Part shown: in pieces, positions 44,601 through 56,379 of the stretch | How the letters are laid out: every line of letters begins with the position of its first letter | Position numbering within the stretch: position 1 is the first letter of the stretch | Assembly (NCBI GenBank): GCA_022494885.1 | Contig: JAGVSM010004919.1 | Coordinates: 1 to 64,000 of the forward strand | Reading direction: 5' to 3' | DNA from: Micrasema longulum | Taxonomy: Eukaryota; Arthropoda; Insecta; Trichoptera; Brachycentridae | DNA: 64,000 nt | Notes under the pieces: generated by a model | What the model saw: only the letters and a program-made list of their open reading frames with translations | Told to the model about the DNA's origin: nothing | Databases searched by the model: none | Made by a program: the position numbers and the translations under genes

Positions 44601-44775
44601 CAGTGATGGTAAACCTTTTTGAGAAGTGGGTTCAATTTTGTTCATTTTTTTTTTAGTACTACCTCATGGGTCACTAAATCAGTGGCATCATTTGGAAAAA
44701 TAAGTTTATCAAAATCAACGCGTGGGTCATTTAAAAAGCCAGTCTGACCCGCGTGTCATAGGTTCGCCATCACTG
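44601..44775. mobile_element. hAT-type MITE with perfect 8 bp target duplication
   Basis: The ends are CAGTGATGGTAAACC and GGTTCGCCATCACTG, inverted repeats matching at 13 of 15 positions. CCATAGGC flanks it on both sides (44593-44600 and 44776-44783). The CAGTG terminus and 8 bp duplication are hallmarks of hAT elements. At 175 bp it has no transposase. It sits at the edge of a degraded SINE-C (44783-44850). Confidence 0.85.
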
Positions 44776-44782
44776 CCATAGG

Positions 44783-44850
44783 CCATTCTGTGGTAAAATG
44801 GCTAAAACGCTTCCCTCACCATTTCCCTGTTTCAATACTGGTGAGATCAT
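44783..44850 (+). repeat. SINE-C remnant, disturbed by the hAT MITE
   Basis: CTGTGGTAAAATGGCTAAAA matches the A-box half and TGTTTCAATACTGGTGAGA matches the T-arm half of the SINE-C at 30003. Confidence 0.45.
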
Positions 44851-46226
44851 AATAATTATATAGTCTAAAAATATCAAAATAGAAGCTGACACTAGAATAA
44901 AATTGAGTAACATTTTGTTATTTTAAATGACAAAGCATAAAGAATGATGAAAAATTTTTATATCAAAAATTATTTTTGGAAAATAATGAAATACGCATTT
45001 TCCGTCCATGCGAAATAATACGACTCAAATTGTTTGAAGTAAATTAATTGTCTAACGTAAATAATATAATTATTAAATTTGTTTTGTTTCAGATTTGATC
45101 ATTTCGTTAATCAAATCTTACAAGTAATTTTTGAGGATTTTGTCTGAGAACAATTACGCGCTATTTGCGTTTTTATCCTCTTTACAGATCAAAAGAAAAA
45201 GAATGTATGAAATGATAACATCACAATTTGAAATATTAACGCTTCAGTTGGCTGACAAATACCGCAATACACTTTATTGTATTATATCTAAGCATTTGAA
45301 AAAGATGTATCGATACAACGATTTGCACAATAAATCTTTAATTAGTTCAGGTTTCATTAAATTAAATTGAATTGTTGTCACTGAACTATAAAAAATGAAT
45401 ACACTGGAGCCTCTTTTACACGGAGTAAAAAAGTATACTAAAAAAGAACAATGGTGGATAGATTTCCTTGTATATAAATCAATTTAGGGTTTGTTTTTTT
45501 TTTTATTGTTTACTATTTATGTTGCGTCTCGTGCTGTCATCCCATATAATGTAAACAACTGCTATTTCTTCTGTAAACTGACGAAGTCTGGCACAGAAAT
45601 CAGATTTATCAATTTGTAAAATCGTTACAAAGATATCTGATAATCAATATCTGACAATAGACGTATCTGTTTATGCACATTTGGTGATTTTCACAAAAAA
45701 TCTCAAATATATAAACTATCCTAAATAAATAAACATCACTTGATCACTCATCGCTTAATATATCCCCAATATTTCTAACCAAATTTTCAGGTTTACTGGG
45801 TTTTGACAAAAATTTAGTTATGGATCGCTGTTATTGTTTTCTTGCGAGTTTCTTGTAACAGCCATAAGTGAGGTCAAATCACATCGAAATTGTTCTACAT
45901 TGTGATGATTTATAAATTTCCTATATTAACTTTATTTCATTGTTAAATTAATGTTTTGAAAAATATGTAATTAATTTTTGTGCCGTGTAAAAAGAGGTTC
46001 AAGTGTAATGGCTGTGTATGTGTAACACACATGCGCACAATGTTCCGAGTCAGAAAACGAATTGAATGGAATCTTATGAAAATCTGCCGTCTTAAAAATT
46101 GCCATGGCGCTCTTTTTTCTGCTCGCCTAGAATCTGAGTAAAAACTTGATAAAAATTAGGTTGTGTTTTAAAATTAAGCAATCGCCTACTTAAATGAAAT
46201 CAATTTGTGTTTTACATAACACAATA
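44851..46226. other. Non-coding AT-rich stretch
   Basis: One 79-codon frame (45131-45370) has no homology signal and AT-driven composition. Not called as a gene. No repeats recognised. Confidence 0.5.
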
Positions 46227-46638
46227 GGGAAATATCACCCTTTTTTACATTTTTAAAGTAATAAAGGTCTATGGAATACTGTCCAGTAAAAAAAAAATTT
46301 TTTTGTTAATCTTTAGTAACATAAAAAATACTTTTAAATTCGTAATTTCGAATTCCCGCAAAAATGGTGATTCCATTGGCCACGCCCCTAATACGTCACG
46401 ATTCATGTTTATTTGTTCGTGGCCGTTGAAATTTGTGTGGAACAATATCACAAATCTTGACATTTCAATAACAAACACGTCACGTTTTTCTACGAACATA
46501 TTTTTATTGAATTTGTTTTTTACATTTATGTATGAAAACATTTCTCCACAATATCCATATTGATTTTAAAAATACAATTAATTATTCTTAATCCATTTCA
46601 TATATTTTTATCGGTATTCGTAGTATGTGATATTTCCC
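46227..46638. mobile_element. MITE-C, complete, TA target duplication
   Basis: GGGAAATATCAC (46227-46238) and GTGATATTTCCC (46627-46638) are perfect 12 bp terminal inverted repeats, each bordered by TA. This is the arrangement of Tc1/mariner-type non-autonomous elements. 412 bp, non-coding; the small ORFs on both strands inside it have no support. A truncated copy is at 36480-36776. Confidence 0.8.
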
Positions 46639-48009
46639 TATTCCTTGAGTCAAAATCTGACAAGTTTTCCGAATTGTATGATAAAAAAGTGAATTCTCAA
46701 AATAATTTAATACATATTATAAAATGACAGTATTTGCAGATTTCAATATTGCATGAAAAAGATACTATTGTGCCAAAGTTTTAATACATTTCATTTCTTA
46801 CAATAATTTTATTTCATTTTTAAAGATAAATTGAATGCCATCTTTAAATATTTAAAAAAAGCTCGACAGATCTTTGTAGTTTTTTATATTAACCAATAAA
46901 AAATTAGATAGATCTGTTTTTCTTAATTATTAAATTATTAGAATACTCTCCATTACTAGCTGTCTGTAAAAATAAAATACATTTACTTTTATAGAATTCC
47001 AATATTATTTAATGTGACCGTGAATTCAAATGAAATAAGTATTTATCTAATTTAAGAAGCCATTACTCCGTATTGTGCCTGAACATCGCACAATATGCGA
47101 GACTAGCCACAGAAGGGGCTGTAAAAATATGAATCGCACGAGAGATCATTCCTTTTATAATGTTTTCACAGCACCCTCTGTTGTTTCTTATGTTAGCTAT
47201 CAAAAGAGTAATTATTTCTAATTATGTTTCATAGTCCGCAGAAAGATCCTTACTCTGACAATTTTCTCGAATAGATATACTTCAACTTATGTAATATAAT
47301 AGGCAAAATTTTACATTTCCGTATATGTTCTCGGAAACAGTAAACAACTGTCAAATTTAACTGAATAAAGTCTTAATAATATTTCTTCAAAGCCACAGTA
47401 ATTCATCTCTCTGTCTAATTGTTATGTTGTATGTAAAATGTAAAAAGTAATTAATAAAACTCAAATTTTATCAACCTTCGTAATCTTATATTATGATATC
47501 TGCAAATCTTATGGTGTTAATCGATAAATGTCCGCTTTCGATGTAAAATGGTGCCGCTATTGTGAAAAAAGAAAATAAAATAGCAAAATGACCTTTGCTA
47601 TTGCTTTTAATGTTCATAAAATGTTTTTAGAGTGTATTTACATAGGAATATTATACAGTGTAATGTAAAATTTATATTGCCATGTGAATTTAGTATAAGG
47701 AACACGATTTAAGCAAAAAACTTTTGTTTTAAGTATAATGATAAAATATGTGGTGCGGTATTATAAATTGAATTATAACCAAAGAATTTTGAGTGAAACC
47801 TTGTACATAGATAAAGAGTAAATATATTATTAATTGTGTATTGCATGCTCCAGGGAGAAAGCTTGCCCTGTGCAGAAGATCTTAAATGACACCATTGTAA
47901 TTTCAATTTTTCTTTAAGTTAAAATGTTTCATAATGCATCATTTTCGTATTTATTAAGCATCATGTTTATAATAAAGTTTTACAAAGCTCTTAGTTTAGA
48001 CAATGCAAC
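46639..48009. other. Non-coding stretch
   Basis: AT-rich; nothing supported. A 65-codon minus-strand frame at 47709-47906 is not convincing. Confidence 0.5.
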
Positions 48010-48240
48010 CAACTATCAGCAGCTCTGATATTTTAATGGTTCCCAAATGACTGCCCTTGCAAATTCTCTTGTCCCCTTCAAAGTAATTAATTACCATCGG
48101 ATATAATACATTTATATTAGATTTTTTTTCCAATTCTCGAAACATTTCCGAAACGCACTCGGCTGTGTCCGGCGAATACGGTGGTTGGGCATCAATGTGG
48201 TCTGGTTATTTTCAAAAATATCACAAACATGGCATGAGCG
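48010..48240 (-). pseudogene. Mariner-like transposase fragment
   Basis: The minus strand (48202 to 48128) reads DHIDAQPPYSPDTAECVSEM, which has the PPYSPD motif found near the last catalytic Asp in mariner/Tc1 transposases. Further along the same strand, in another frame, KGTREFARAVIWEPLK may be the rest of the protein. Stops and frame changes show it is dead. Confidence 0.5.
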
Positions 48241-48363
48241 GACATCTGTCATTTTCACTCCGGAATGATCTTGAAAATTCGCCGATCAGATCAAATTGCA
48301 TCTTACTAGTTTATCTATTGAAAACCAACCGGGTGTCCAAAATGGCGAAAAAGTGACAGATTA

Positions 48364-48789
48364 ATGAGGAAGTTCAGTGGTTTTTTTCAAATTTTTTATT
48401 TGTTAATAGACTGTTAAACTAAGTCAAAATTATTTATTTTTAATTTTTACATATCGTATTATCGGCGCTACGATTTTTTAAAGTTTTGTATTTCTGAAAT
48501 AACTCCGCGTGTGACGTCAGAGGTTCATTTCAGCTTATTCTCATTCAGTTCTTCCCATTGGTCCAGAAGCGACAAGCAGACCGGAAATCTTCCATGGCTC
48601 TCAGATCATAGGTTGATTCACATGAACCAGTGGCGTCATTAAAAATAGTGCGTTTTTATCAAAATATTTTTTATTATTTTTTCTGTACATTTTCAAGAAA
48701 CTTTGCCGTACAATTTAATGCTCTAATTTTTACCCCGCGTAAGAAAACATTTTCTGTATCCAATTTCCCGTAGGGCTGAAGTTCCTCAT
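48364..48789 (+). mobile_element. MITE-B, complete copy 1
   Basis: Ends ATGAGGAAGTTCAG and CTGAAGTTCCTCAT are perfect 14 bp inverted repeats, flanked by TA on both sides. It is about 95% the same as the copy at 53364-53781. Non-coding, 426 bp. Contains the near-palindrome GACGTC and several conserved blocks found in at least seven partial copies in this window. Confidence 0.85.
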
Positions 48790-49147
48790 TATAAACTAGA
48801 GTACCGATCTAGGGAAAAAAATAGACCCTCTCAATTACATTTAAATTCGAAATTAAAATATTCTGCCTGTTTTTTTTATTAACCTCGTGTGGTAAATGAA
48901 TTTTGGGAAAATGTGATATAGATTCTTCCTGATAATATTTAGAATTTACTTGTGAATTTTTAGATATGAGAGGTTACAAATTTACTATAAATTGTTAATG
49001 AAGTTGGCCATTTAAAGAGTTCGAACTCAATTTGTATCGATACTTTCAAATGCACAAACTTTCTCAAAAATATCAACCCTCGGTTGAAAATAGTCTAAAA
49101 ATGGAAAAAACAAAAAGTGAGTCATAAGAATGCTGATATATTGGTAT
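48790..49147. other. Non-coding stretch
   Basis: Nothing recognised. Confidence 0.5.
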
Positions 49148-49440
49148 TTCATCATCATTATCAACCGTGTCCAACGGTAAACATAGATCTCCACATCTCC
49201 CTATCCCGAGTGAACCGCGTCCAACCACTTCCTGCGACCCGTCTTATGTCATCAGACCACCAGCCTGAGGCCCGCTGATACATTTTATCCCTGTTCTGGG
49301 TGGCCATTCTAGGAGTCTCTGGTTCTGGCTATGTGACCGCACCGGTGACCTCGGATCTCGCTCTTATTCGTGCATTAGTCTCGAAATATCCAGCGTTCTC
49401 CTTTCCTTAGACCTTTGTGTCGCTGGTAATATCTTTAATT
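49148..49440 (-). mobile_element. Non-LTR retrotransposon 3' end with (ATG)n-type tail
   Basis: On the plus strand it starts TCATCATCATTATCAACCGT and continues in GC-rich sequence with CTCCACATCTCCCTATCCCG. This is the reversed 3' end of a common insect RTE-like element. Coding residues cannot be read reliably. Confidence 0.55.
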
Positions 49441-50577
49441 GTTAAAAAATAATATCTTTACAAACGGCAGTCATAGTGTCTATTCATTTATTATAAATTT
49501 GCATAAATCACTTTTTTTCTATCACTTAAAGTTAGTTCTAGAATCTTCAGCCAACCGAGGATTTATTTTCAATGGGCTTGAAGATTTTATTGACACATGT
49601 TTGGAGCTAGTTTATTGATAATATTACGATTCTTTTTACACAAAGCCACGATGCTCTATAGGTGCTCTGACATAATGAATAAGTTAAGTTAATTTCTGCT
49701 TATGTTGCAAATGAATTATGTTAATAAAGAAAAGAGAGTATTTATTTTTGTATGTATATATTATGCATGTTGCGTGGAATGACGCTCAAAACCGTTTGCA
49801 ATTGCTAATAAAATAATTTTAATTTAGTTTTAAGTTGTATTTTTGCACCAAATGCTTCTCGTAGTTGATTAAGACGTGAAAACATGAAATGATTTTAGTA
49901 TTTTCTTTTACGCAATACTATGGCAATTATAATGCATAATATTGACTAGTATAAATCTTTTAAAAGTACAATTTACACATATTTTTATTGGGGAATTTTA
50001 GAACAATAAAATATGGCAAAACGAGTACAAAAATGTGTTAGTATAATTCAAAAACATTTTAAAATAGAAATGAGTTTTATCGATGTTACTTAACCCTTTT
50101 ATTCCCAGCCTATTATGCATAGAATCTGCAAAAAATCTCTAAAATGGTAATTTTCTGACAAAATTATTAGTTAATATATATATATTTTTTATCTCGGGTA
50201 ACATCTACTGAGATGAATAGTAAATTCAGTTAAATTAGCAAAATTACAAAATATTTGACCTACAAATTTGTATGAAAATTTTGAGGCCAATGATCAAACC
50301 CGGTGGGATTAAAAGGGTCAAAGCAATTTGGATGAGCTGTGTGACAGTGTATCTACAAAGTATTGTTTATCTTTTATGGCCTTATATTATTTGTTTGGCT
50401 TCTGATTTTAATGTTATAAATGTATAATGCTAGCGTGGTACATGGTTATTAAAGTGACTGCTTAGTATAAAAAAAAAATATGTCTTATATAATTTTGTTT
50501 TAAACCACTAAATATGAAAAAATATATAATATTGATATCAATCCCGCCAGGGAAAAACTCAGAATTGGTCTATGAAG
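49441..50577. other. Non-coding stretch
   Basis: AT-rich, no gene or repeat recognised. Confidence 0.5.
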
Positions 50578-50891
50578 ATTTGGGCATACCCAAAATATTG
50601 CTAGTAAAAATCATTGGTTTTAGTTTTGAAATATAGATTTCTGTTCTATAAAAAAAAAACTTACTCCTTTCTAACAAAAGATGTCGCTAGTTTTCTACAT
50701 ATTTTCATTGTCTATAGTGAGCCAACATATGTGAATTTGGGCATACCCAAAATATTGCTAGTAAAAATCATTGGTTTTAGTTTTGAAATATAGATTTCTG
50801 TTCTATAAAAAAAAAACTTACTCCTTTCTAACAAAAGATGTCGCTAGTTTTCTACATATTTTCATTGTCTATAGTGAGCCAACATATGTGA
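50578..50891 (+). repeat. Tandem duplication of a 157 bp unit
   Basis: TTTGGGCATACCCAAAATAT starts both copies (50579 and 50736). The copies are identical as far as I can read, including an A10 run. Each starts with the small palindrome TTGGGCATACCCAA. Element P sequence follows directly. Confidence 0.92.
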
Positions 50892-51015
50892 ATATGGAAG
50901 TCAACTACCTTTAGGCAGAGTGGTGAATGTTACACAGTGTGTAAAGTGACAGTTCATAAGCTCTGTAAATGCCTAGACTTCTACGTTCTCGACAACTTTA
51001 TCTCTGTTGAAAAAA
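50892..51015 (+). repeat. Element P fragment
   Basis: GAATATGGAAGTC joined to the right arm (GTGAATGTTACACAGTGTGT, CTCTGTAAATGCCTAGACTT) with internal deletions. Confidence 0.6.
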
Positions 51016-51837
51016 TATCTAATTTAAATTTTTAGTGAAGCATCCCTTGATTTTATCAAAAAATACATTTATTTAACATCTATTTGTACTTTGCCAAAAC
51101 AAGCAATAAAATAAAAGGGGCGCTCAATTCTTCTAAATTGAGTCTTTCATTATTAAAATAATCATCTAGTGGTTTAAAACCAATCAATATATTCATAATT
51201 ACAATGGCAAAATTTAGCTTAAATAAAGTAGAGACCTCACAGTGGATTGAAAAGACTGAATTAAAGGGAACGCTTTCACGACTCGACTAAATGGATAATG
51301 GCGCTTTTTGGCTGTACTCGGTCCCTTAGTGCACTAACCATTGTAATTAATATAGTACGGAGGCTTATTCCACTAATGCTCGTATTGGAGATGCTTTAAG
51401 TAAACTTTAATCCAAACTCATCCAATGTGATGTATCAAAAGTGAGCAAATTATACAAGACATGTATTGTTAGATAATTTACATTAGAATGAATATAATTG
51501 TCATTGAATAACTGAAAATCGATAAAGTTTGTTTTAATGTAATGCAAAAAATGTCCATAAATGTTTTATTCATCGTGGTTAAAACTTGAAGGGTTGTTGA
51601 AACATTTTTGAAAATTGACATAGGTTTTTGTAAAGTTGCTAAGCAATGAACGATTTTGGTATTTAAATCAAATATATTATAAACAGCTTTCTTATTAAAG
51701 ATAAAACATTAAAGACATTCTCTGTATTTTGACTTATTGTTGCAGTTACTATTCTGTAAATTAACAGGGAGTATGAAATTGCATTTTGCCCATTATTTTT
51801 TTTTAAAGCTTTTGTTTTGTAAAATACCACAAACTTT
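51016..51837. other. Non-coding stretch
   Basis: Nothing recognised. Confidence 0.5.
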
Positions 51838-51983
51838 TTTTTGGTTTAGTTTAATAGTCTATTAACATTTTTTTTTCTTTTAATAAAAACAGAAATACTT
51901 GAGTTCCCATTATTTACTATAATATTTCAATTTACAGACCATTTCTTAAAAGTTCAACAAAAAAAAGCTGAACTTCCTCATTG
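51838..51983 (-). repeat. MITE-B end fragment
   Basis: GGTTTAGTTTAATAGTCTATTAAC to GCTGAACTTCCTCATTGA matches the left end of MITE-B on the minus strand, with an unrelated insertion in the middle. Confidence 0.55.
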
Positions 51984-53363
51984 AAAAGGAGCGTTTTTTT
52001 TAAATATATGATGGGTAATATAACTCAAAACTTAAAATTGTTGACTTGTCCCTCTATGGAACCGGGCCATCAATTTTTGTTTTTTAAATACCTGTATTTC
52101 AAAATATCTCATCTTTTGCTTAATCTAACACGACGTTACAGCACTATACCCTGAGGGGTTTCTTCGCAGTCTTTTGAGAGTTAACATCGTATGATCACTG
52201 GTCTAAAAATGCACATAGAGTGAATTAAAATAAACAAATGGAAGTTTACCATTGTTTTTCATTTCAATACTGCTCCGAGAACAGTGAAAACAACATAGTT
52301 TCACTTAAATTTTAATTCAAATCAAGTTTAAAATCGCATAAAACCTCTTTTGAGGTAGTGTTACGAAAATTGGACTTAGAAAGTTATCCACAAAAATATT
52401 TTAACTCTCAAATGAAAGTTAAACTATTTTTCAATAAAATTAATTGTCATTCAATTCCAACAATCATCAATACGGAGAATGTCTTAAAATAATTAGTCTT
52501 AAAAATAAATTTATTCATATATTAATGTTTAGTTCTTTCACTGTGAAATATTATTTTGTAGTAAATTTTCCAACAAATGCCATGAATATATTAGTAGATG
52601 CCCTATATATATGCCTAAACTCTAAATGTGTCACCTAAAATAAGGAATTAAAATCATATCTAAAATTGTACAAAAAAATATAATCAACAGATCCTTTTAA
52701 TATTTTCATTGTCACGGAAATTATTTACACTTTGACTTTGATTTTTATTTTTTTAAATGAATTTTATTCATATAAATGAGGCAGTTTATCGAGCAATGAG
52801 GGACAATATTTTGTACCAAGAAGATGTAAGCATTACTGTAATTCTGTATGTATGTATACCAAAATAATATTTGTACATACTTTTAGAATAACTTTCCATC
52901 GTTGGATGCTATCTATCAACCTAATTTACTCTTTCCCGTGATTTTGATTGGCTGAATATGTTTGGCAACAGCCAATCTACTGCACTAGCCGTGTAAATAT
53001 ATTCACTGTGCTTAAATCAATGTTAATATTATAATAAATGAACCCCTATAAAGAATACCTTGAAATAAATTATTCATTGTATAAATGTCTGAATGTATTA
53101 CGATAATTTGTATTACTACTGTTATTATGTGTAACGTGAATGTTATACTAGTCGATGGATTTCTAATTAATTAGCGGGCTCAATAACACGAAAAACTACC
53201 AGGACAACCGAAAACAAGACAAAAAGTATTTTTTATCAATGGCAATTTTTCAAAAGCAAATTTTACTTGCGGGTAATAGTTTTATTTATTTTAGAATGGA
53301 TAGTTTTATCTGTGAATAAAATATTTTAGAAATTTAATAAACCAGAAATTTTCAAACATAACA
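51984..53363. other. Non-coding stretch
   Basis: AT-rich. The 64-codon frame at 52444-52638 has no support. Confidence 0.5.
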
Positions 53364-53781
53364 ATGAGGAAGTTCAGTGGTTTTTTTAAAAATTTAAATT
53401 TGTTAATAGACTGTTAAACTAAGTCAAATTTTTAATTTTTAAGTATCGTATTATCGGCGCTACGATTTTTCAAAGTTTTGTATTTCTGAAATAACTCCGC
53501 GTGTAACGTCAGAGGTTCATTTCAGCTTATTCTCATTCAGTTCTTCCTATTGGTCCAGAAGCGACAAGCAGACTGGAAATCTTCCATAGCTCTCAGATCA
53601 TAGGTTGATTCACATGAACCAGTGACGTCATTTAAAGTAGTGCGTTTTTATCAAAATATTTTTTATTATTTTTTCTGTACATTTTCAAAAAACTTTGTTC
53701 TATAATTTAATGCTCTAATTTTTACCCCGAGTAAGAAAACATTTTTTGTATCCAATTTCCCGTAGGGCTGAAGTTCCTCAT
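53364..53781 (+). mobile_element. MITE-B, complete copy 2
   Basis: Same ends as copy 1 (ATGAGGAAGTTCAG and CTGAAGTTCCTCAT) and the same interior with a few substitutions. It is flanked by CA on the left and TG on the right rather than a clean TA. Confidence 0.85.
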
Positions 53782-55091
53782 TGTCGAGTTTGAGAATCTC
53801 TAAGTTATATTACATAAAAGTATACAAATTGTATTTCTGATTGTCTAATGGCTTGTTTTGTATTTTTAAGACCTTTATTAATTAATAAATTTCTAAATCA
53901 CATGTTTATGGTGTGTGTAGTCTTTGATGTGATTCGCAAAATATTTATTGTCAACATTGATAATAATTAGATTCTTGTATAAACATTTGAAACCCGCATA
54001 GTATATTAATAAAAAAATCAAAATTTTCATGAAATTGTGTTGTAAATTGCACTACATTGCAACAGTGCCGGATGCATATTTACACTGATGATTTGTAGAA
54101 TATAAATTGTTCTCTGTTTTGTAAATATGTGTTTCGCATTATATGACCAAACGAATGTTATTTATATTACGCTATTCTGTTAATCATATCATGTTGAATC
54201 TCATTTTAGGCTGATGTATTGATAATAATTGTTAACTCGGTGATGTAATAAGTTTTACTGTAAGGTAATTATCAACTTGCTCCTGTCGACAGGGTCTTTT
54301 CGGGTCGAATTTGTAAATTGTCTTAAGTATCCTTTGTCAAATACCTTCCTATTTCTTAATAACTTACTCCTTCTTAGTATCCAAATGATATATAAATGTC
54401 TCCTAGATTTCTTCAATATGTGAATATTTTATCGGCATAGGAAATATCTCGATTGCTTCTCTAGTTACCCCAAATCTTCTTCATATATATAATATATAAG
54501 TATTTATAAATTAATAATAAACGCACTCGTTCTATCTCCAAATAAATGTTAAATCTTTTTATGATTTTTAGATATCTTCATGTTCTAACCTATAAAATTA
54601 GATGATAAAATAACATTTAAAAACTTGTAAAAAATAATTAATAAATGTGAAAAATCCAAAAAACTAACGATTATAAATATCTCAGAATGCATGAATTATT
54701 TGTAAATTTCCTTCATTATAGTTTTCCCTGCATAATAATTTAAGTACATGTGGTAAAATTATGATTGAAAAATGATGAAATATTTATATCTAATTTGTAG
54801 AGAAATACACTTTTATTGTATCACTGGTTTGCCTGAAATACAAGTCAATTGGTGTACAGTATGGGTTGCACACACCTTCCAAGATAAATGTATTTTTTAA
54901 TGATCGAAGCTGGGTTTTGGTGACACCCGGGTGCTGTTTGTAACTGGGGGAGGGATGCTGTGGATTAAGAAATAAACACAATATTTTGAAATAATATCTT
55001 TTATTTTAAATAGATATGTAGTTATTTTACTTGAGACAAATAATTGACTCCTTTTTAAAAATATATATTCTTCAAATGCATAATATAGATA
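53782..55091. other. Non-coding stretch
   Basis: AT-rich and mostly unique. A GC-richer patch at 54890-54970 (GGTGACACCCGGGTGCTG) has no reading frame I can name. Confidence 0.5.
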
Positions 55092-55228
55092 AGGAACGAG
55101 GAATGCCAGTGATTTTTTATTTATTAATAGACAATCTAATAGTCTTGGCCAAAAAATATATTTATATGTATCACTATTTATGTATGATTTTTCAAAGTTT
55201 ACTAGTTTTTAAATTACTCTGCCCGTGA

Positions 55229-55604
55229 CGTCACTGTTAAGTACTGAATTTACATTTTTTATACTGACAACTCATACAAGACTGTAAATATCCTGTTCCT
55301 ACCTAAATCCTTCTTATTTCAAATTGTTCTTCTACCGTCCTGTGAGCAAGTCACATTGTGAAAAGTGTATCTCTGATAAATCCTCATCATATCCCGAGTC
55401 TGCATACTTCGGACAAAGTGAAGCTAGTGCCATATATAAATAGCCTAAATTATACGACTCCTTATCATCTACACGATACCGGTATTTGTGCAAATAGCAA
55501 AAGTGAAGTGCCTTGTGAAAGAAACAATCGGAAGATCTTAAAAGTGAGAAAACAATTTCCACACAGTCCACAAAATTCTAATTCTCGCTGTTATCAATGT
55601 ACAA
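55229..55604 (+). repeat. Direct repeat, left copy (LTR-like, TG...CA)
   Basis: About 375 bp, starting TGTTAAGTACTGAATTTACA and ending GTTATCAATGTACA. The right copy is at 57409-57780. Both begin TG and end CA, as LTRs do, but no target duplication is seen. A minus-strand frame of about 80 codons (containing ALASLCPKYADSGYDEDLSE) is open in both copies. Confidence 0.7.
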
Positions 55605-55614
55605 TCAATGAATC

Positions 55615-55795
55615 AGGTTATGGTCCTGTGGCTAGTGTCTCAGACTCGCAGATCAAAGGTCCGCGGCTCGAATCCCACTCTACCCCAACTTGATCACCAT
55701 TTTCTATTAGCGATTTATTTACAACTGGTTGAAAATGGCCCTCAAAATGGAAATTTGGGTAAATCATAAGAATGCAAATAATTATTTTTAAAAAA
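55615..55795 (+). repeat. SINE-A copy inside the direct-repeat element
   Basis: Well preserved: GGTTATGGTCCTGTGGCTAG head, B-box-like GGCTCGAATCCC, TAGCGATTTATTTACAACTG, GTAAATCATAAGAATGCAAA. Confidence 0.75.
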
Positions 55796-56379
55796 AGAAA
55801 AACAATGCAACAAAAACATTCCTTTTTGGTCCTGTTCGAGATGAATAATATAGATTATAGATTCTTTTCTAAAATTCATTCCCGATTTCTATTACAGTCT
55901 TATATGAAGTTTTCATTGTTCATTTGTTTTTTTTCTATCGGTGACACGCTAATTCAAATAACGGTCGAAAATGAATTTGATTTGTAGTTTATGTAGTAGG
56001 AAGGTAAACCTTCACAATATTTCTAAGGCAATTAATTATTTTCTTATGGCAATTTAGGTACGTCACAATTCACAATAAGAATTATAATATAACATAAATG
56101 TCAAATGAAAATCTGACAGCTGTCAAAGTGAAACAATACCCATTAAAAGTGCTCAAAGTTCTTTCTGTTTTTTGTATATGTTTTTGTGAAGTTTTTTGTA
56201 AAATTTGGGTTTTGGATCATTCCTTATTCTTTTTTACATTTATCTAGTTTATTATATTCACTAATTTTTATATTTGATTAAAAAAATTACAGTTTTTAAT
56301 TTTCATAGAGTCAAATTGCAACAATAATCAAAATTTATATTTCTTTTGTTATCAAATTTTATTTATGGATAAATTCTTA

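Noticed and set aside
45131..45370. Small host gene (79 codons)
   Set aside because: AT-driven composition, no start context, domain or splice support.
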